From: Candidatus Gastranaerophilales bacterium
Lineage (GTDB): Bacteria; Cyanobacteriota; Vampirovibrionia; Gastranaerophilales; Gastranaerophilaceae
DNA: 64,000 nucleotides
NCBI GenBank assembly: GCA_944327255.1
Contig: CALVHA010000002.1
Span: 62,001 to 126,000, forward strand
Reading direction: 5' to 3'
Shown: in pieces, positions 45,809 through 54,474 of the stretch
Position numbering within the stretch: position 1 is the first letter of the stretch
Layout of the letters: every line of letters starts with the position of its first letter
Notes under the pieces: generated by a model
Told to the model about the DNA's origin: nothing
Databases searched by the model: none
The model's input: the letters and a program-made list of their open reading frames with translations, nothing else
Translations under genes and position numbers: made by a program

Positions 45809-46726
45809 TTACTTCCCTGCTTTAATTATTTGTATGTTTCGAGTTTCGGTAATTTCCTGACGTGCATCTTTAATGATCTCTTTCTTTTCTTCATCAAGTC
45901 TGCATCCGCCGACAAGTCTGTCTATAAATCCTGTATTAACTTTTACTGCTTTTTCAAAAGCCCCTACTTCTTCAAGTACATTTTTAATCTGGTGAAAATC
46001 ATACCCAAAAGTTTGTTTTGAATTATATACTAAAGTTTCACCTGATTGGGATACAATAGGTGTGCCGCCTTGTTCAAAGTATAGTTTGAATACGGATTTT
46101 AAGTCCTGTAATTCTGATTGAAGAGTATTAACTGTTTGTTGAATTCTTAAATATCTTTCAAATAAATATTCTATATTATCCAGTTGTTTGTTTTCCCAAT
46201 CATATTTTTGCAGGTATAATTTTTTTAACTTAGGATAGGCCAGAGCCAATCCCATTGTATCTGCCATCGCTCTATGGTGATTTGTGAGCGGAATATTAAA
46301 TTTTGTTGTTAAAGCTTCAAGTCCATGTGATTCTAATTCCGGATAAATTTCTTTAAACATTTGCTGGGAATCAATTCTTGCATTTTCTATTTCTTTTCCG
46401 AAAACTCGCTTGCTTGCTTCATTAATAAACGAATAATCAAATATTGCATTATGAGCGACTATAGGATAATCCTGAATAAATTCCATTATTTTAGGCATTA
46501 CTTCTTCTTCTGTCGGGGCATCTTCTACCATTTCCTGAGTAATTCCGTGAATTGCAATACTTGATTTTCTTATATGTTGCTGCGGATTTATAAGAGTTTG
46601 AAACTCATCTTTTATCTTTCCGTTTTCAAGTCTTACAGCTGCAAATTCGACCATTCTTTCTTTAGTGTAATCAAGTCCTGTTGTTTCTGTATCAAGGACG
46701 ATTTCAATTATCTTTTTTCTTCCCAT
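45809..46726 (-). CDS. DnaQ-type DEDDh 3'-5' exonuclease
   Basis: A 305-residue protein. The three Exo motifs are DTETTGLD (near 12-19), HNAIFDYSF (near 93-101) and HHRAMADT (near 152-159). The fold matches DNA polymerase III epsilon or the PolC exonuclease domain, as a stand-alone protein. The C-terminal 120 residues are helical and unassigned. It may provide proofreading or act in repair. AAGGT precedes the ATG. Confidence 0.9.
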   Translation of the reverse strand: MGRKKIIEIVLDTETTGLDYTKERMVEFAAVRLENGKIKDEFQTLINPQQHIRKSSIAIHGITQEMVEDAPTEEEVMPKIMEFIQDYPIVAHNAIFDYSFINEASKRVFGKEIENARIDSQQMFKEIYPELESHGLEALTTKFNIPLTNHHRAMADTMGLALAYPKLKKLYLQKYDWENKQLDNIEYLFERYLRIQQTVNTLQSELQDLKSVFKLYFEQGGTPIVSQSGETLVYNSKQTFGYDFHQIKNVLEEVGAFEKAVKVNTGFIDRLVGGCRLDEEKKEIIKDARQEITETRNIQIIKAGK

Positions 46727-46819
46727 TTTCTTACCTTATTGTATTCTAATCAGATAATAGCACAAAAAAAAAATCTGTGGTAGAATACATTCAGGAAATT
46801 TAATAAAAGGAGAGATTTC

Positions 46820-47143
46820 ATGTCTAATGCAATTGATATTAATGATTCGAATTTTGACACAGAAGTTTTAAACTGTGACAAACCTGTTGTTGTGGATTTT
46901 TGGGCGACCTGGTGCGGACCTTGTAGAAAATTAGGTCCTATCTTGGATGAAGTTGCTCAGGAGTTTGGTGATAAGGTAAAATTTGTAAAAGTAAATACTG
47001 ATGAAAACTTAAAAACGGCAAAAGATTATGCGATAAGCGGACTCCCTAGCCTTTTGGTTTTTAAAGACGGTAAGGCCGTAGAAAGATTGGTTGGTTTAAT
47101 GCCAAAATCTGCAATTATTTCTAACATTGAGAAACATATGTAA
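46820..47143 (+). CDS. trxA: Thioredoxin
   Basis: A 107-residue protein with the active site WATWCGPCRKLGPIL (near 28-42), cis-Pro in SGLPSLLVFKDG and the conserved PVVVDFW strand. It reduces disulfides in cytoplasmic proteins. AAAGGAGAG precedes the ATG, and TAGAAT (46781-46786) is a likely -10. It stands alone between terminators. Confidence 0.97.
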   Translation: MSNAIDINDSNFDTEVLNCDKPVVVDFWATWCGPCRKLGPILDEVAQEFGDKVKFVKVNTDENLKTAKDYAISGLPSLLVFKDGKAVERLVGLMPKSAIISNIEKHM

Positions 47144-47167
47144 AAATTTAATAAATAAATCTTAAGG

Positions 47168-47196
47168 GGCGGGCAGAATTTATGTCCGCCTTTTTT
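47168..47196 (+). terminator. trxA terminator
   Basis: GGCGGGCA and TGTCCGCC form an 8-bp stem (one G-T pair) with a 7-base loop followed by six T. Confidence 0.85.
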
Positions 47197-47296
47197 GTTA
47201 CAATCAGTTTACAATTATGCATTTTTGTTGAAGTTTTTCTGTAAATATGCCGACTACAGTTGTATATAATGGCTTAGAGAAAGGCATATACATAAT

Positions 47297-50200
47297 ATGG
47301 TACCGGGAATAGAAGAATTAATAAAAAAATTAGATTATACTAAAAAATTTGAGCATAATGAAAGCGGTTCTATAGAGGATAGAATATTATCCATTATTAC
47401 GCAGTTGAAGACGAATCCACAATATAGCAAATGTACGGAAGATGATTTAAGAAGTATTGCAATGAATATGATTGCAAATAATTTTGTGGAATATGCCGGG
47501 AGAGGATTAGCTAATATGCTTGCTGCAAACGGGAAACCGGTAGATCCTCTTTGGAGCCAATTTACATATGAAGAAATTTTAGGGATGGCAAATGATGGTG
47601 TAAATGTACCGCAGGAATTTCTTGATTGGGCAAATGCAATGTCTGACTCAGATACTACTTCTTATGAGTTAGCAGATGATTCCTCTAGCGACAGTAATAT
47701 TGCTGTAAATCTTGAGGCTGAAACTGATGAAAATACAAGACTCGGGATACAGAAGAAATTGCAAAGATTTTCATCTCAAGCTGAATATCAAAATGAATTG
47801 CTTAATGAAAAGTCTGTGGAACTTCAGCAGCAAAATAGCGATATTGAAAGCATGAAAAATGAGTTAAAGATTAATCAAAAACTCACGATTGATAAGATTA
47901 ACCAAATCGCTAATGAATTCAATAACTTAAATGCAAGAATTAAAAGCGGTGAAACATTAAGTGCTACTGAAATGAGCAAATTTAAAGAATATGGCTCAAT
48001 TCTTAACACGCAGGGGCAGGAATTAGTTGCTCAATCAAAAAATATTGAGGCTGATTTAAATGAATTTATGTCACAGGTGGATGAAGTTAATGCAATTGTA
48101 GATATAAATAAATCTATAAGTGATACTATTGAAAGGTTGAATGTTCCTTTCGCAGAATCTGAAGGTGGAAAAAATTATTCATATGTTCCATCTCAGATTA
48201 GTATGAACACTTTTGGTCCTATGTCAGGGTATGCATATGCAGCTCAAAGTAAGTCTGTAGCTTTGACCGCCGGTATCATTGGAATTAACTTAGACTTTGA
48301 TTCGGATGACTTGTTGGCTAGTATGAATTTAAATAAAGCTATCGCAGATGATACATTAAAAGAAGTTGAAAATATTAATTCTTCCAAAAGAGATATGTCA
48401 CCTAAGCAAACTCAAATTGCAAGAGTTGCTGAAGAAAATAATGGGACGGAAAAAACTCCTGCTGATACTACGCAGGAAGAAGATCCAACAATTCAATCCG
48501 ATGAAGATGAAGTTGCTTCTAACGATGTTTCTGATATTGCAGACGAGGATATTTTTTCTGACAATATCTCTGCCTCAGAAAAAACTCCTTCAAATATTCA
48601 GAATTCTTCACAGACCCAAACAGAAGAAACTCAAGATATCGCAACTGGTGGTTTAACCTTAGTTCCTGATCCAGAAGAAGAGAATATGCAACAAGTTGTA
48701 AATCAGTCGGAATCCCCTGTAGAATCTCCAGATATTGCAGCAGGAGGATTAACATTGGTTCCTGATGCAGATCCAAATGTTTCAGATTCTATAATCTCGA
48801 ATTCTTCTGTTTCCGCTACATCTGTTAACAATACAGAGGAGCCTTCTGCTGTAAATACCACAGAAGAAACGCAGAATGTAGAAGAAACTGAAGACGAACC
48901 GTCAACTGCAGAGGCTGAAAATAGTTTGGAAGCAATAGTTGACGAGTATATGAACGGATGTTCTTCCAGATCTTCTGAAATGGAATTTCAGTCACAAAAT
49001 TTAAATACTTTAAGAGGGCAAATTCGAGATTTAAAAAGTAGTCAATCAAGAGATAATGCCCAACGAGCTGCTGAATTTAATTCTGCAATTACTAAATATG
49101 AAGAACTTTTATCCAGAATGCAAAGTCAGGATGAAATTTCTGATGCTGATATGGCTGAATATAGACGTTTAGATAATATTTTGAAATCTGAGACAGGCAC
49201 GATAGCTCAAGATATGCAATCTAAAATTACCGTATTAAATGAATTCTCTTCAACTGTCGAAAATGGTTTATCTTTATGTTCTAAAAATATAGAATATGCT
49301 AATACTGCAATTGAATTTGGCAAATCATATGCTTTACAAGATTCAAATGTTGACTCTCATATTAATGCTTATCTTTTTGCTGTTAAGGGTAAAGAAAAGA
49401 TTTACGATATGCTTTACGGTAAATCAGGAGAATCTCTTGGCAGAGATCTTATTGATACTGGTGAGGGGCTTGAAACTAAGACACAAGCTGCACAAAGACA
49501 ATTTGTTTTGTCCGGAAGTCTTAGTGATTTTTCTTCTCAATATTCTTCTCAACTGACTGAACAAATGAATACATATAAAGAAAAATATACACCGTTATCT
49601 CAAGATTTTTCCAACTTCCTTGCAGTAAGACAGGTAGCCACTGAGGGAGAAGGTTTTAATAATACATCTAATACTGCAAAAACATCATCTGATAATTATG
49701 AAAACAGAGAAGCTACTGCTGAAGATATAGGCGATGCTGAAAAAGAAGGTGTAAATGCAAATAAAAGTGCAAGTGATGCCAAAAAAGAGGATAATGAAGC
49801 CGTTAAAGACTCAAAAGATGCAGATAAAGAGAATAAAAATAATACTAAAAATTTAAAGAAAAGTCAGAATGAAATCAAAGGTTTGAATTCGGAAATACTC
49901 ACTGATAGAGCAGAACTTGAACAGTTAAATCAAGAGGCAGAACAGTATAATAAAGAGATAGAAGAATTGTCACAGACTTCTGAAGATGAGCAGACAGAAG
50001 GGGAACAAGAAATGACAAGTCAGGAAGAAGCAGTTCCTAATGTTGTTCAGGAAGATAATCAGCTTAATGCTCTTGAAGAATATCAGGCCGAAGAACCAGC
50101 TGTTGAAGTTGAACCACCTGTATCTCAACAGGTCCTCTCATATCAGCAGAAAAATGGTGTAAGATCTGATATGATCCCTTCATCTGTGCCATATCCGGAT

Positions 50201-51079
50201 TCTTCTTCTATACAAAGAAATATGAATTCTGTTGCGCAAACCGATCCAGTAGATTCTTCTGTTACACGTGCTTCACGTACTAAATTACAATCAAGCAGCA
50301 ATACAACAAAAAGAATGAACAGTACTGCAAGTGTAAGTAATAGTTCCGGTAGTAGTGATAATTCTTCTCTGTTAAATGAAAAGACCACAAAATTAGCAGA
50401 AGTTACTTCAAGATCTGCAGCTTTAGGACAGCGTATTACTACTAATGGCACAAGAATAAATACTATAACGTCAACCAGTAAAAAGAATCAGGTAAAACTT
50501 GAAAAAACATATAAAAGTAAAATAGAAACATCTCAGGCAAAACAGAAAAATGCAACCGAGGAGCAAGGTAAGACTCAAACTACTATAGGTAAAATAAATG
50601 ACATGTCAAAGATGTTTGGATATACTGCTATGACAGGTGCTGCATTACTTCTTGTTCCATTTATGCAGGCTGTTGGAACTGCAATGTTGCAAGTCGGTTT
50701 TTATGGGCAGGCAGCATGTCACGTAACAAATGCTGCATTGAATATCGCTGATGGCAACTGGAAGGGTGCATTTGCTTCATTAGGAGCTGCAGTAGTTTCA
50801 AGTGCTGCCGTTATTACTGGAGGGGCTGCTGTGCTGACTCCAGTTGTCGCAGCTGGTCAAAGTACGGCTACAATTGTAGCGACAAGTGCTGCTTTTGCGG
50901 CTGCATCTGCCGGACTTAATGTTGCAAATAATGCATTAATAAAGGCAAGTGACAAAAAACAAAATGAAGATTCTGAGAAAGATAATAACCGGAAAACTTT
51001 TGTCAGATTTGAAAGACAAAAAGTAGCTCAACTTAAGAAAGGTATTGAAAAAATTAAAAAAGGTGCATATATAAAATAA
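47297..51079 (+). CDS. Very large coiled-coil protein with C-terminal hydrophobic region
   Basis: A 1260-residue protein I cannot assign. Residues about 1-110 are globular; about 140-270 and 540-650 are long coiled coils (ELQQQNSDIESMKNELK). Regions about 355-530 and 760-1040 are acidic Ser/Thr/Glu-rich and probably disordered, and include a repeated DIA(T/A)GGLTLVPD motif. Near the C-terminus (about 1115-1220) lies Ala/Gly-rich hydrophobic sequence (AVVSSAAVITGGAAVLTPVV) with two to four possible membrane segments. No Sec signal is present. This layout recalls type III translocators or secreted tethers, but there is no direct family match. -10 TATAAT at 47265-47270. Confidence 0.7.
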   Translation: MVPGIEELIKKLDYTKKFEHNESGSIEDRILSIITQLKTNPQYSKCTEDDLRSIAMNMIANNFVEYAGRGLANMLAANGKPVDPLWSQFTYEEILGMANDGVNVPQEFLDWANAMSDSDTTSYELADDSSSDSNIAVNLEAETDENTRLGIQKKLQRFSSQAEYQNELLNEKSVELQQQNSDIESMKNELKINQKLTIDKINQIANEFNNLNARIKSGETLSATEMSKFKEYGSILNTQGQELVAQSKNIEADLNEFMSQVDEVNAIVDINKSISDTIERLNVPFAESEGGKNYSYVPSQISMNTFGPMSGYAYAAQSKSVALTAGIIGINLDFDSDDLLASMNLNKAIADDTLKEVENINSSKRDMSPKQTQIARVAEENNGTEKTPADTTQEEDPTIQSDEDEVASNDVSDIADEDIFSDNISASEKTPSNIQNSSQTQTEETQDIATGGLTLVPDPEEENMQQVVNQSESPVESPDIAAGGLTLVPDADPNVSDSIISNSSVSATSVNNTEEPSAVNTTEETQNVEETEDEPSTAEAENSLEAIVDEYMNGCSSRSSEMEFQSQNLNTLRGQIRDLKSSQSRDNAQRAAEFNSAITKYEELLSRMQSQDEISDADMAEYRRLDNILKSETGTIAQDMQSKITVLNEFSSTVENGLSLCSKNIEYANTAIEFGKSYALQDSNVDSHINAYLFAVKGKEKIYDMLYGKSGESLGRDLIDTGEGLETKTQAAQRQFVLSGSLSDFSSQYSSQLTEQMNTYKEKYTPLSQDFSNFLAVRQVATEGEGFNNTSNTAKTSSDNYENREATAEDIGDAEKEGVNANKSASDAKKEDNEAVKDSKDADKENKNNTKNLKKSQNEIKGLNSEILTDRAELEQLNQEAEQYNKEIEELSQTSEDEQTEGEQEMTSQEEAVPNVVQEDNQLNALEEYQAEEPAVEVEPPVSQQVLSYQQKNGVRSDMIPSSVPYPDSSSIQRNMNSVAQTDPVDSSVTRASRTKLQSSSNTTKRMNSTASVSNSSGSSDNSSLLNEKTTKLAEVTSRSAALGQRITTNGTRINTITSTSKKNQVKLEKTYKSKIETSQAKQKNATEEQGKTQTTIGKINDMSKMFGYTAMTGAALLLVPFMQAVGTAMLQVGFYGQAACHVTNAALNIADGNWKGAFASLGAAVVSSAAVITGGAAVLTPVVAAGQSTATIVATSAAFAAASAGLNVANNALIKASDKKQNEDSEKDNNRKTFVRFERQKVAQLKKGIEKIKKGAYIK

Positions 51080-51087
51080 TTTTTATC

Positions 51088-52461
51088 TTATATTGATGAG
51101 ACACAAGCTACAATTGCATCTACAAGACGCTTAACTTTTACGATTTCAATTTTGTTAAAGTCTTTTGGAATTTTATTTGAATAAGGTATTATTGCTTTCT
51201 TGAATCCTGTAGCAATAGCTTCATTAAGTCTTTTTTCAATGTTATTAACTGGGTGTATTTCCCCGGAAAGTCCAATTTCACCTATTATAACAGTTTGCGG
51301 ATCAACGACAACATCCCTTGCACATGTCGCAACAGCAAGTGCTATTCCTAAATCTGCACTCGGTTCATCAACTTCAATCCCTCCCATAACATTTACGTAG
51401 ACGTCCTGTTTGGAGAAGTTTAAACCGACACGTTTTTCCAGGACGGCAAGAATCTGGTGCAGTCTGCTTAAATCAACTCCGTTTGTTACTCTTCTCGGTG
51501 CGGGATATGATGTTGTTCCTACAAGTGCCTGAATTTCTACAAGTAAAGGTCGTGTTCCTTCATTCGTGACAATAATTGCACTTCCAGGAGTCGCGACTTG
51601 AGAGCGTTCGTTTAGGAATAACTCATTAGGGTTCTTAATTTCATGCAAGCCGTCTGCCTGCATGTCAAAAATACCGACTTCAGATGTGTTGCCGAAACGA
51701 TTTTTCATAGAGCGAAGCATTCTGTATGATTTATATTTGTCTCCCTCAAAGTAAATAACGGTGTCTACCATATGTTCGAGAACTTTTGGGCCTGCGATGT
51801 TTCCGTCTTTTGTAACATGTCCTATAACAATTGTTGTAATATTTTTGCTTTTTGCAATATGCATTAAAATATTTGTACATTCTCTTATTTGAGAAACACT
51901 TCCGGCAGAACTTGCAACATTATTGGAGTAAATTGCCTGAATACTATCAATAATTACAAAATCAGGTGAGATTCCTTCAATTTGCGACTTAATATTTTCC
52001 ATGTTTGTCTGGGGATAAATATATAAATTCTCTGAACTTATCCCTAGCCTTTCGGCACGTAGTTTTAATTGAGAAGCACTTTCTTCTGCCGAAATATAGA
52101 GCACTTTTTTCCCAGATTTACAAAGTTCTCCGCAAGTTTGGAGTGTAATTGTGGATTTTCCGATTCCTGGATCTCCGGCAAGAAGAATTAAGGATCCTTG
52201 AACAAATCCTCCCCCAAGAATTCTGTCAAATTCTGATATGTTTGTACTTATGCGAACTTCTTCGCCGATGTGAATGTCTTTCAGCAGAATAGGTTTTTCA
52301 GTATTAACAAATTCATTTGCCGCAGCGTTTGGCATTTTTGAATCGAACTGAACTTCTTCAACAAGTGAGCCCCAGCTTCCGCATTCGGGACATTTGCCTA
52401 AATATCCAGCCGTTTCATATCCGCATTCCTGACAAATCCACTTTGACTTAACTTTCGCCAT
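51088..52461 (-). CDS. radA: DNA repair protein RadA
   Basis: A 457-residue protein. N-terminal zinc finger (CQECG...CPECGSW), RecA-like ATPase with GDPGIGKST (near 95-103), the RadA-specific KNRFGNTSEVG motif and a C-terminal Lon-type domain (about 290-450). It helps branch migration during recombinational repair. I chose the ATG at 52461 with GAGG upstream; a longer frame reaches further into the XRE gene. It overlaps that regulator by 14 bases. Confidence 0.95.
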   Translation of the reverse strand: MAKVKSKWICQECGYETAGYLGKCPECGSWGSLVEEVQFDSKMPNAAANEFVNTEKPILLKDIHIGEEVRISTNISEFDRILGGGFVQGSLILLAGDPGIGKSTITLQTCGELCKSGKKVLYISAEESASQLKLRAERLGISSENLYIYPQTNMENIKSQIEGISPDFVIIDSIQAIYSNNVASSAGSVSQIRECTNILMHIAKSKNITTIVIGHVTKDGNIAGPKVLEHMVDTVIYFEGDKYKSYRMLRSMKNRFGNTSEVGIFDMQADGLHEIKNPNELFLNERSQVATPGSAIIVTNEGTRPLLVEIQALVGTTSYPAPRRVTNGVDLSRLHQILAVLEKRVGLNFSKQDVYVNVMGGIEVDEPSADLGIALAVATCARDVVVDPQTVIIGEIGLSGEIHPVNNIEKRLNEAIATGFKKAIIPYSNKIPKDFNKIEIVKVKRLVDAIVACVSSI

Positions 52462-52690
52462 TGTCTGCCTCATATATATCAATTAAATCTTCTAATTTAA
52501 GGTTTAATGCACGAAGGATTGCGAACAGTTTTGTCACTCGCATGTCTACCTCTGCTCTTTCAAAACGACTGACTTGCTGGTATTGTGGAATCTCCGCTTT
52601 TTCCGCAAGCACTTCTTGAGACCATCTTCTTCTGAGTCTTTCAAGCCTAATTGCATCCCCAAGTTTTACTAAATCTTTATTTTTCTTCAT
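52448..52690 (-). CDS. XRE-family HTH regulator
   Basis: An 80-residue protein with LGDAIRLERLRRRWSQEVLAEKAEIPQYQQVSRFE as the HTH (about 9-48) and a short acidic tail. It overlaps the start of radA, so the two are probably co-transcribed; regulation of DNA repair by it is a guess. No Shine-Dalgarno; TATAAT (52704-52699) ends 8 nt before the ATG. Confidence 0.85.
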   Translation of the reverse strand: MKKNKDLVKLGDAIRLERLRRRWSQEVLAEKAEIPQYQQVSRFERAEVDMRVTKLFAILRALNLKLEDLIDIYEADNGES

Positions 52691-52857
52691 AAATAGATAT
52701 TATACTATTGAAAAATTTTATTCTATACCTATAATAGGAATTATTCAATAAATAAGTTTTATATTGTTAAGGATGTAAAATCTCTGAAGACGATATGGAC
52801 AGAGTTGAAGAGTTATACAATTAGAGTGCCGAAGTCAATTATTGTGTATGAGTTTTG

Positions 52858-53010
52858 ATGGATTCGACACAAAATAGCCAACATGCTTATTATATGTATC
52901 CTTTTATAAAATTATTATATGAAAAAACTCATACTTTATCGGACGAACTCGGTAAATATTATGGATTTCGCGGGGCGCGTTGTTCAGAAATCTCAAAGTT
53001 TTACGATTAA
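52858..53010 (+). CDS. Possible small ORF or gene remnant (50 residues)
   Basis: ATG to TAA gives 50 residues, Tyr-rich in the first half (QHAYYMYPFIKLLYEK) and ending YYGFRGARCSEISKFYD. The ATG overlaps the stop of a preceding start-less frame (TGATG). No Shine-Dalgarno is obvious. Its composition is protein-like, but I recognise no family. It may be the tail of a decayed gene. Confidence 0.3.
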   Translation: MDSTQNSQHAYYMYPFIKLLYEKTHTLSDELGKYYGFRGARCSEISKFYD

Positions 53011-53021
53011 CATAATAAAAA

Positions 53022-53048
53022 ATGGATGTGGAATTTTACCACACCCAT
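53022..53048 (-). terminator. Terminator of serpin-like gene
   Basis: ATGGATGTGG and CCACACCCAT pair with one mismatch, loop of 7, followed on the minus strand by TTTTTTA. Confidence 0.75.
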
Positions 53049-53065
53049 TATATTTTGAATTATAA

Positions 53066-54097
53066 TTATTTTTGCAATTTTTTTGCATCAGTAACTTTCA
53101 TTGCAAAGTAAGGTTTATCTTTTTCTTGCAAGAAGATTACATAATTATCATTAAAGTAGAATTTTCTTGGTTCTGTTTCTGGCTCAAACATCGCTTTCAT
53201 TGTTGCAATTCCTGCTTCTGATTTGAGCTTTACACCTTCATTATCCATTTTGAATTCTACTGTTTCGACTGCTTTGTCAATCATCAGATCAGAATCTTTG
53301 ATTGCTTTATGGCAAACTTCATCAAATGAACGTTCTGATTTAAAATCAATATTCGGAGCTTTGAACTCGTCTGATTTTGTAAATCTAGGGTTACTTGTAG
53401 ATATTCTGTATTTTTTCATCATATCAATATAAAGTTTGTCTAACGTTTTATCATCATCTGTTCTATAAAGGTAAACAGTGTCATTTTGTCTTGTTCTTAT
53501 AGCAAGAGCAAAATCTTTTTTACCGTTATAGAAAAGTACCTGAATGGTTTCTCTTACATCACCTTTAGTATTTTTGTCTATACCAAAGTATTGAACTTTT
53601 CCTTTACTTCCTTTGAATTTACCGGAATCAAGCTTGGCAAACGGCTTTAAGTATTCAAAATCTTTTTTGAGCATTGCGTAAAGAATATATTTCCCGTTAT
53701 CAGGTGTCCAGTCAAAGCTGTTAAGGATATCACTTTTTTCATTGAATTTTTCCATAATACCCTTTTCAATTTCAGCTTTTAATTCAGGTGAAGTAAGTCC
53801 CCATTTTTTGTAATAAGCACTGTCTGATAAATCTTCAGTAGTGAAAGATTGTTTATTTAATTCTTCAGCCATAATTGATTTATAGCCTATAAATTCTATG
53901 GGATGTTTTACGATTTCGTTAACCAGATCATTCCATACAAGCTGGAATGTTCCAACCCATACCTGATTAACTGCTTCTGATTGTGATTCCATCGTCGGAA
54001 GAATTTCAAGATCAGCTTTCTTTTTTCCGAATGCTGATGCCGAAAGTCCGCACAAAATCAGAAGTCCTGCTAACAATAGTGCCAGCGATTTTTTCAT
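53066..54097 (-). CDS. Secreted protein, possibly serpin-like
   Basis: A 343-residue protein with a signal peptide (MKKSLALLLAGLLILCGLSASAFG). The order of features resembles a serpin: YAMLKKDFEYLKPF, then strands around VLFYNGKKDFALAIRTR. Near the C-terminus, VEFKMDNEGVKLKSEAGI reads like a reactive-loop hinge, then FYFNDNYVIFLQEKDKPYFAMKVTD is like the last serpin strands. The match is by eye and weak at the N-terminus, so it remains tentative. AAGGAG precedes the ATG. Confidence 0.5.
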   Translation of the reverse strand: MKKSLALLLAGLLILCGLSASAFGKKKADLEILPTMESQSEAVNQVWVGTFQLVWNDLVNEIVKHPIEFIGYKSIMAEELNKQSFTTEDLSDSAYYKKWGLTSPELKAEIEKGIMEKFNEKSDILNSFDWTPDNGKYILYAMLKKDFEYLKPFAKLDSGKFKGSKGKVQYFGIDKNTKGDVRETIQVLFYNGKKDFALAIRTRQNDTVYLYRTDDDKTLDKLYIDMMKKYRISTSNPRFTKSDEFKAPNIDFKSERSFDEVCHKAIKDSDLMIDKAVETVEFKMDNEGVKLKSEAGIATMKAMFEPETEPRKFYFNDNYVIFLQEKDKPYFAMKVTDAKKLQK

Positions 54098-54113
54098 TCT
54101 CTAACTCCTTTCT

Positions 54114-54398
54114 TTAATCCAAAATATTTTCTATAAAAGATATTTTATCATCATCAAAAATTTTAAGCAATAAAGTTTTTTCTTTTGAAGTTTCACCCTT
54201 AAGAATTTCTATAGATGTTTTCGGAATTTTTAACTGTTTTGATAAGAATTCAATCAGTGCCTTATTTGCCTTCCCCTCAATTGGCTGTGCCGTAAGTTTT
54301 ATTTTAATTCCAGCTTCATCTTTTATAATCAAATTTTTGCTTGAATTCGGAGATATTTTTATTTGTAATAGCAATCCGTCTTTTGTATGTTTAAGCAT
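54114..54398 (-). CDS. DUF167/YggU-family protein
   Basis: A 94-residue protein with the family pattern ISPNSSKN...AQPIEGKANKALIEFLSKQLKIPKTSIEILKGETSKEK. The function of the family is not established. It is upstream of and co-directional with the serpin-like gene and divergent from spoT. Confidence 0.9.
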   Translation of the reverse strand: MLKHTKDGLLLQIKISPNSSKNLIIKDEAGIKIKLTAQPIEGKANKALIEFLSKQLKIPKTSIEILKGETSKEKTLLLKIFDDDKISFIENILD

Positions 54399-54462
54399 TA
54401 TCAGTAATCCTTATGTATGAAATTTGTTATTTTTGCTTGAAAATCGCATGTTAAATAATTAT

Positions 54463-54468
54463 TATAAT
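54463..54468 (+). promoter_or_regulatory. -10 box of spoT/relA gene, predicted leaderless
   Basis: TATAAT ends 6 nt before the ATG at 54475, with no Shine-Dalgarno. The nearest TTGAAA (54437-54442) is 20 bp away, a long spacer. Confidence 0.45.
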
Positions 54469-54474
54469 TATATC

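Larger units (their letters stand above)
52691..53065. other. 375-base region without a confident gene
   Basis: Next to the radA operon start this holds the XRE promoter. A plus-strand open frame without a standard start runs from 52712 to 52858 and ends with PKSIIVYEF. A 50-codon ATG frame (52858-53010) begins at its overlapping TGATG stop. The serpin-like gene terminator is at 53022-53048. The two joined frames could be remnants of an older gene. I see nothing else. Confidence 0.5.

Noticed and set aside
46763-46772. An A10 tract upstream of trxA as a possible slippage site.
   Set aside because: It lies before the -10 box in an AT-rich background and does not separate -35 and -10 hexamers in a clear way.
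52858-52900. GGATTCGACAC resembles the conserved 5' segment of tmRNA.
   Set aside because: No matching 3' acceptor half, no tRNA-Ala-like T arm and no tag sequence nearby; the similarity is short.
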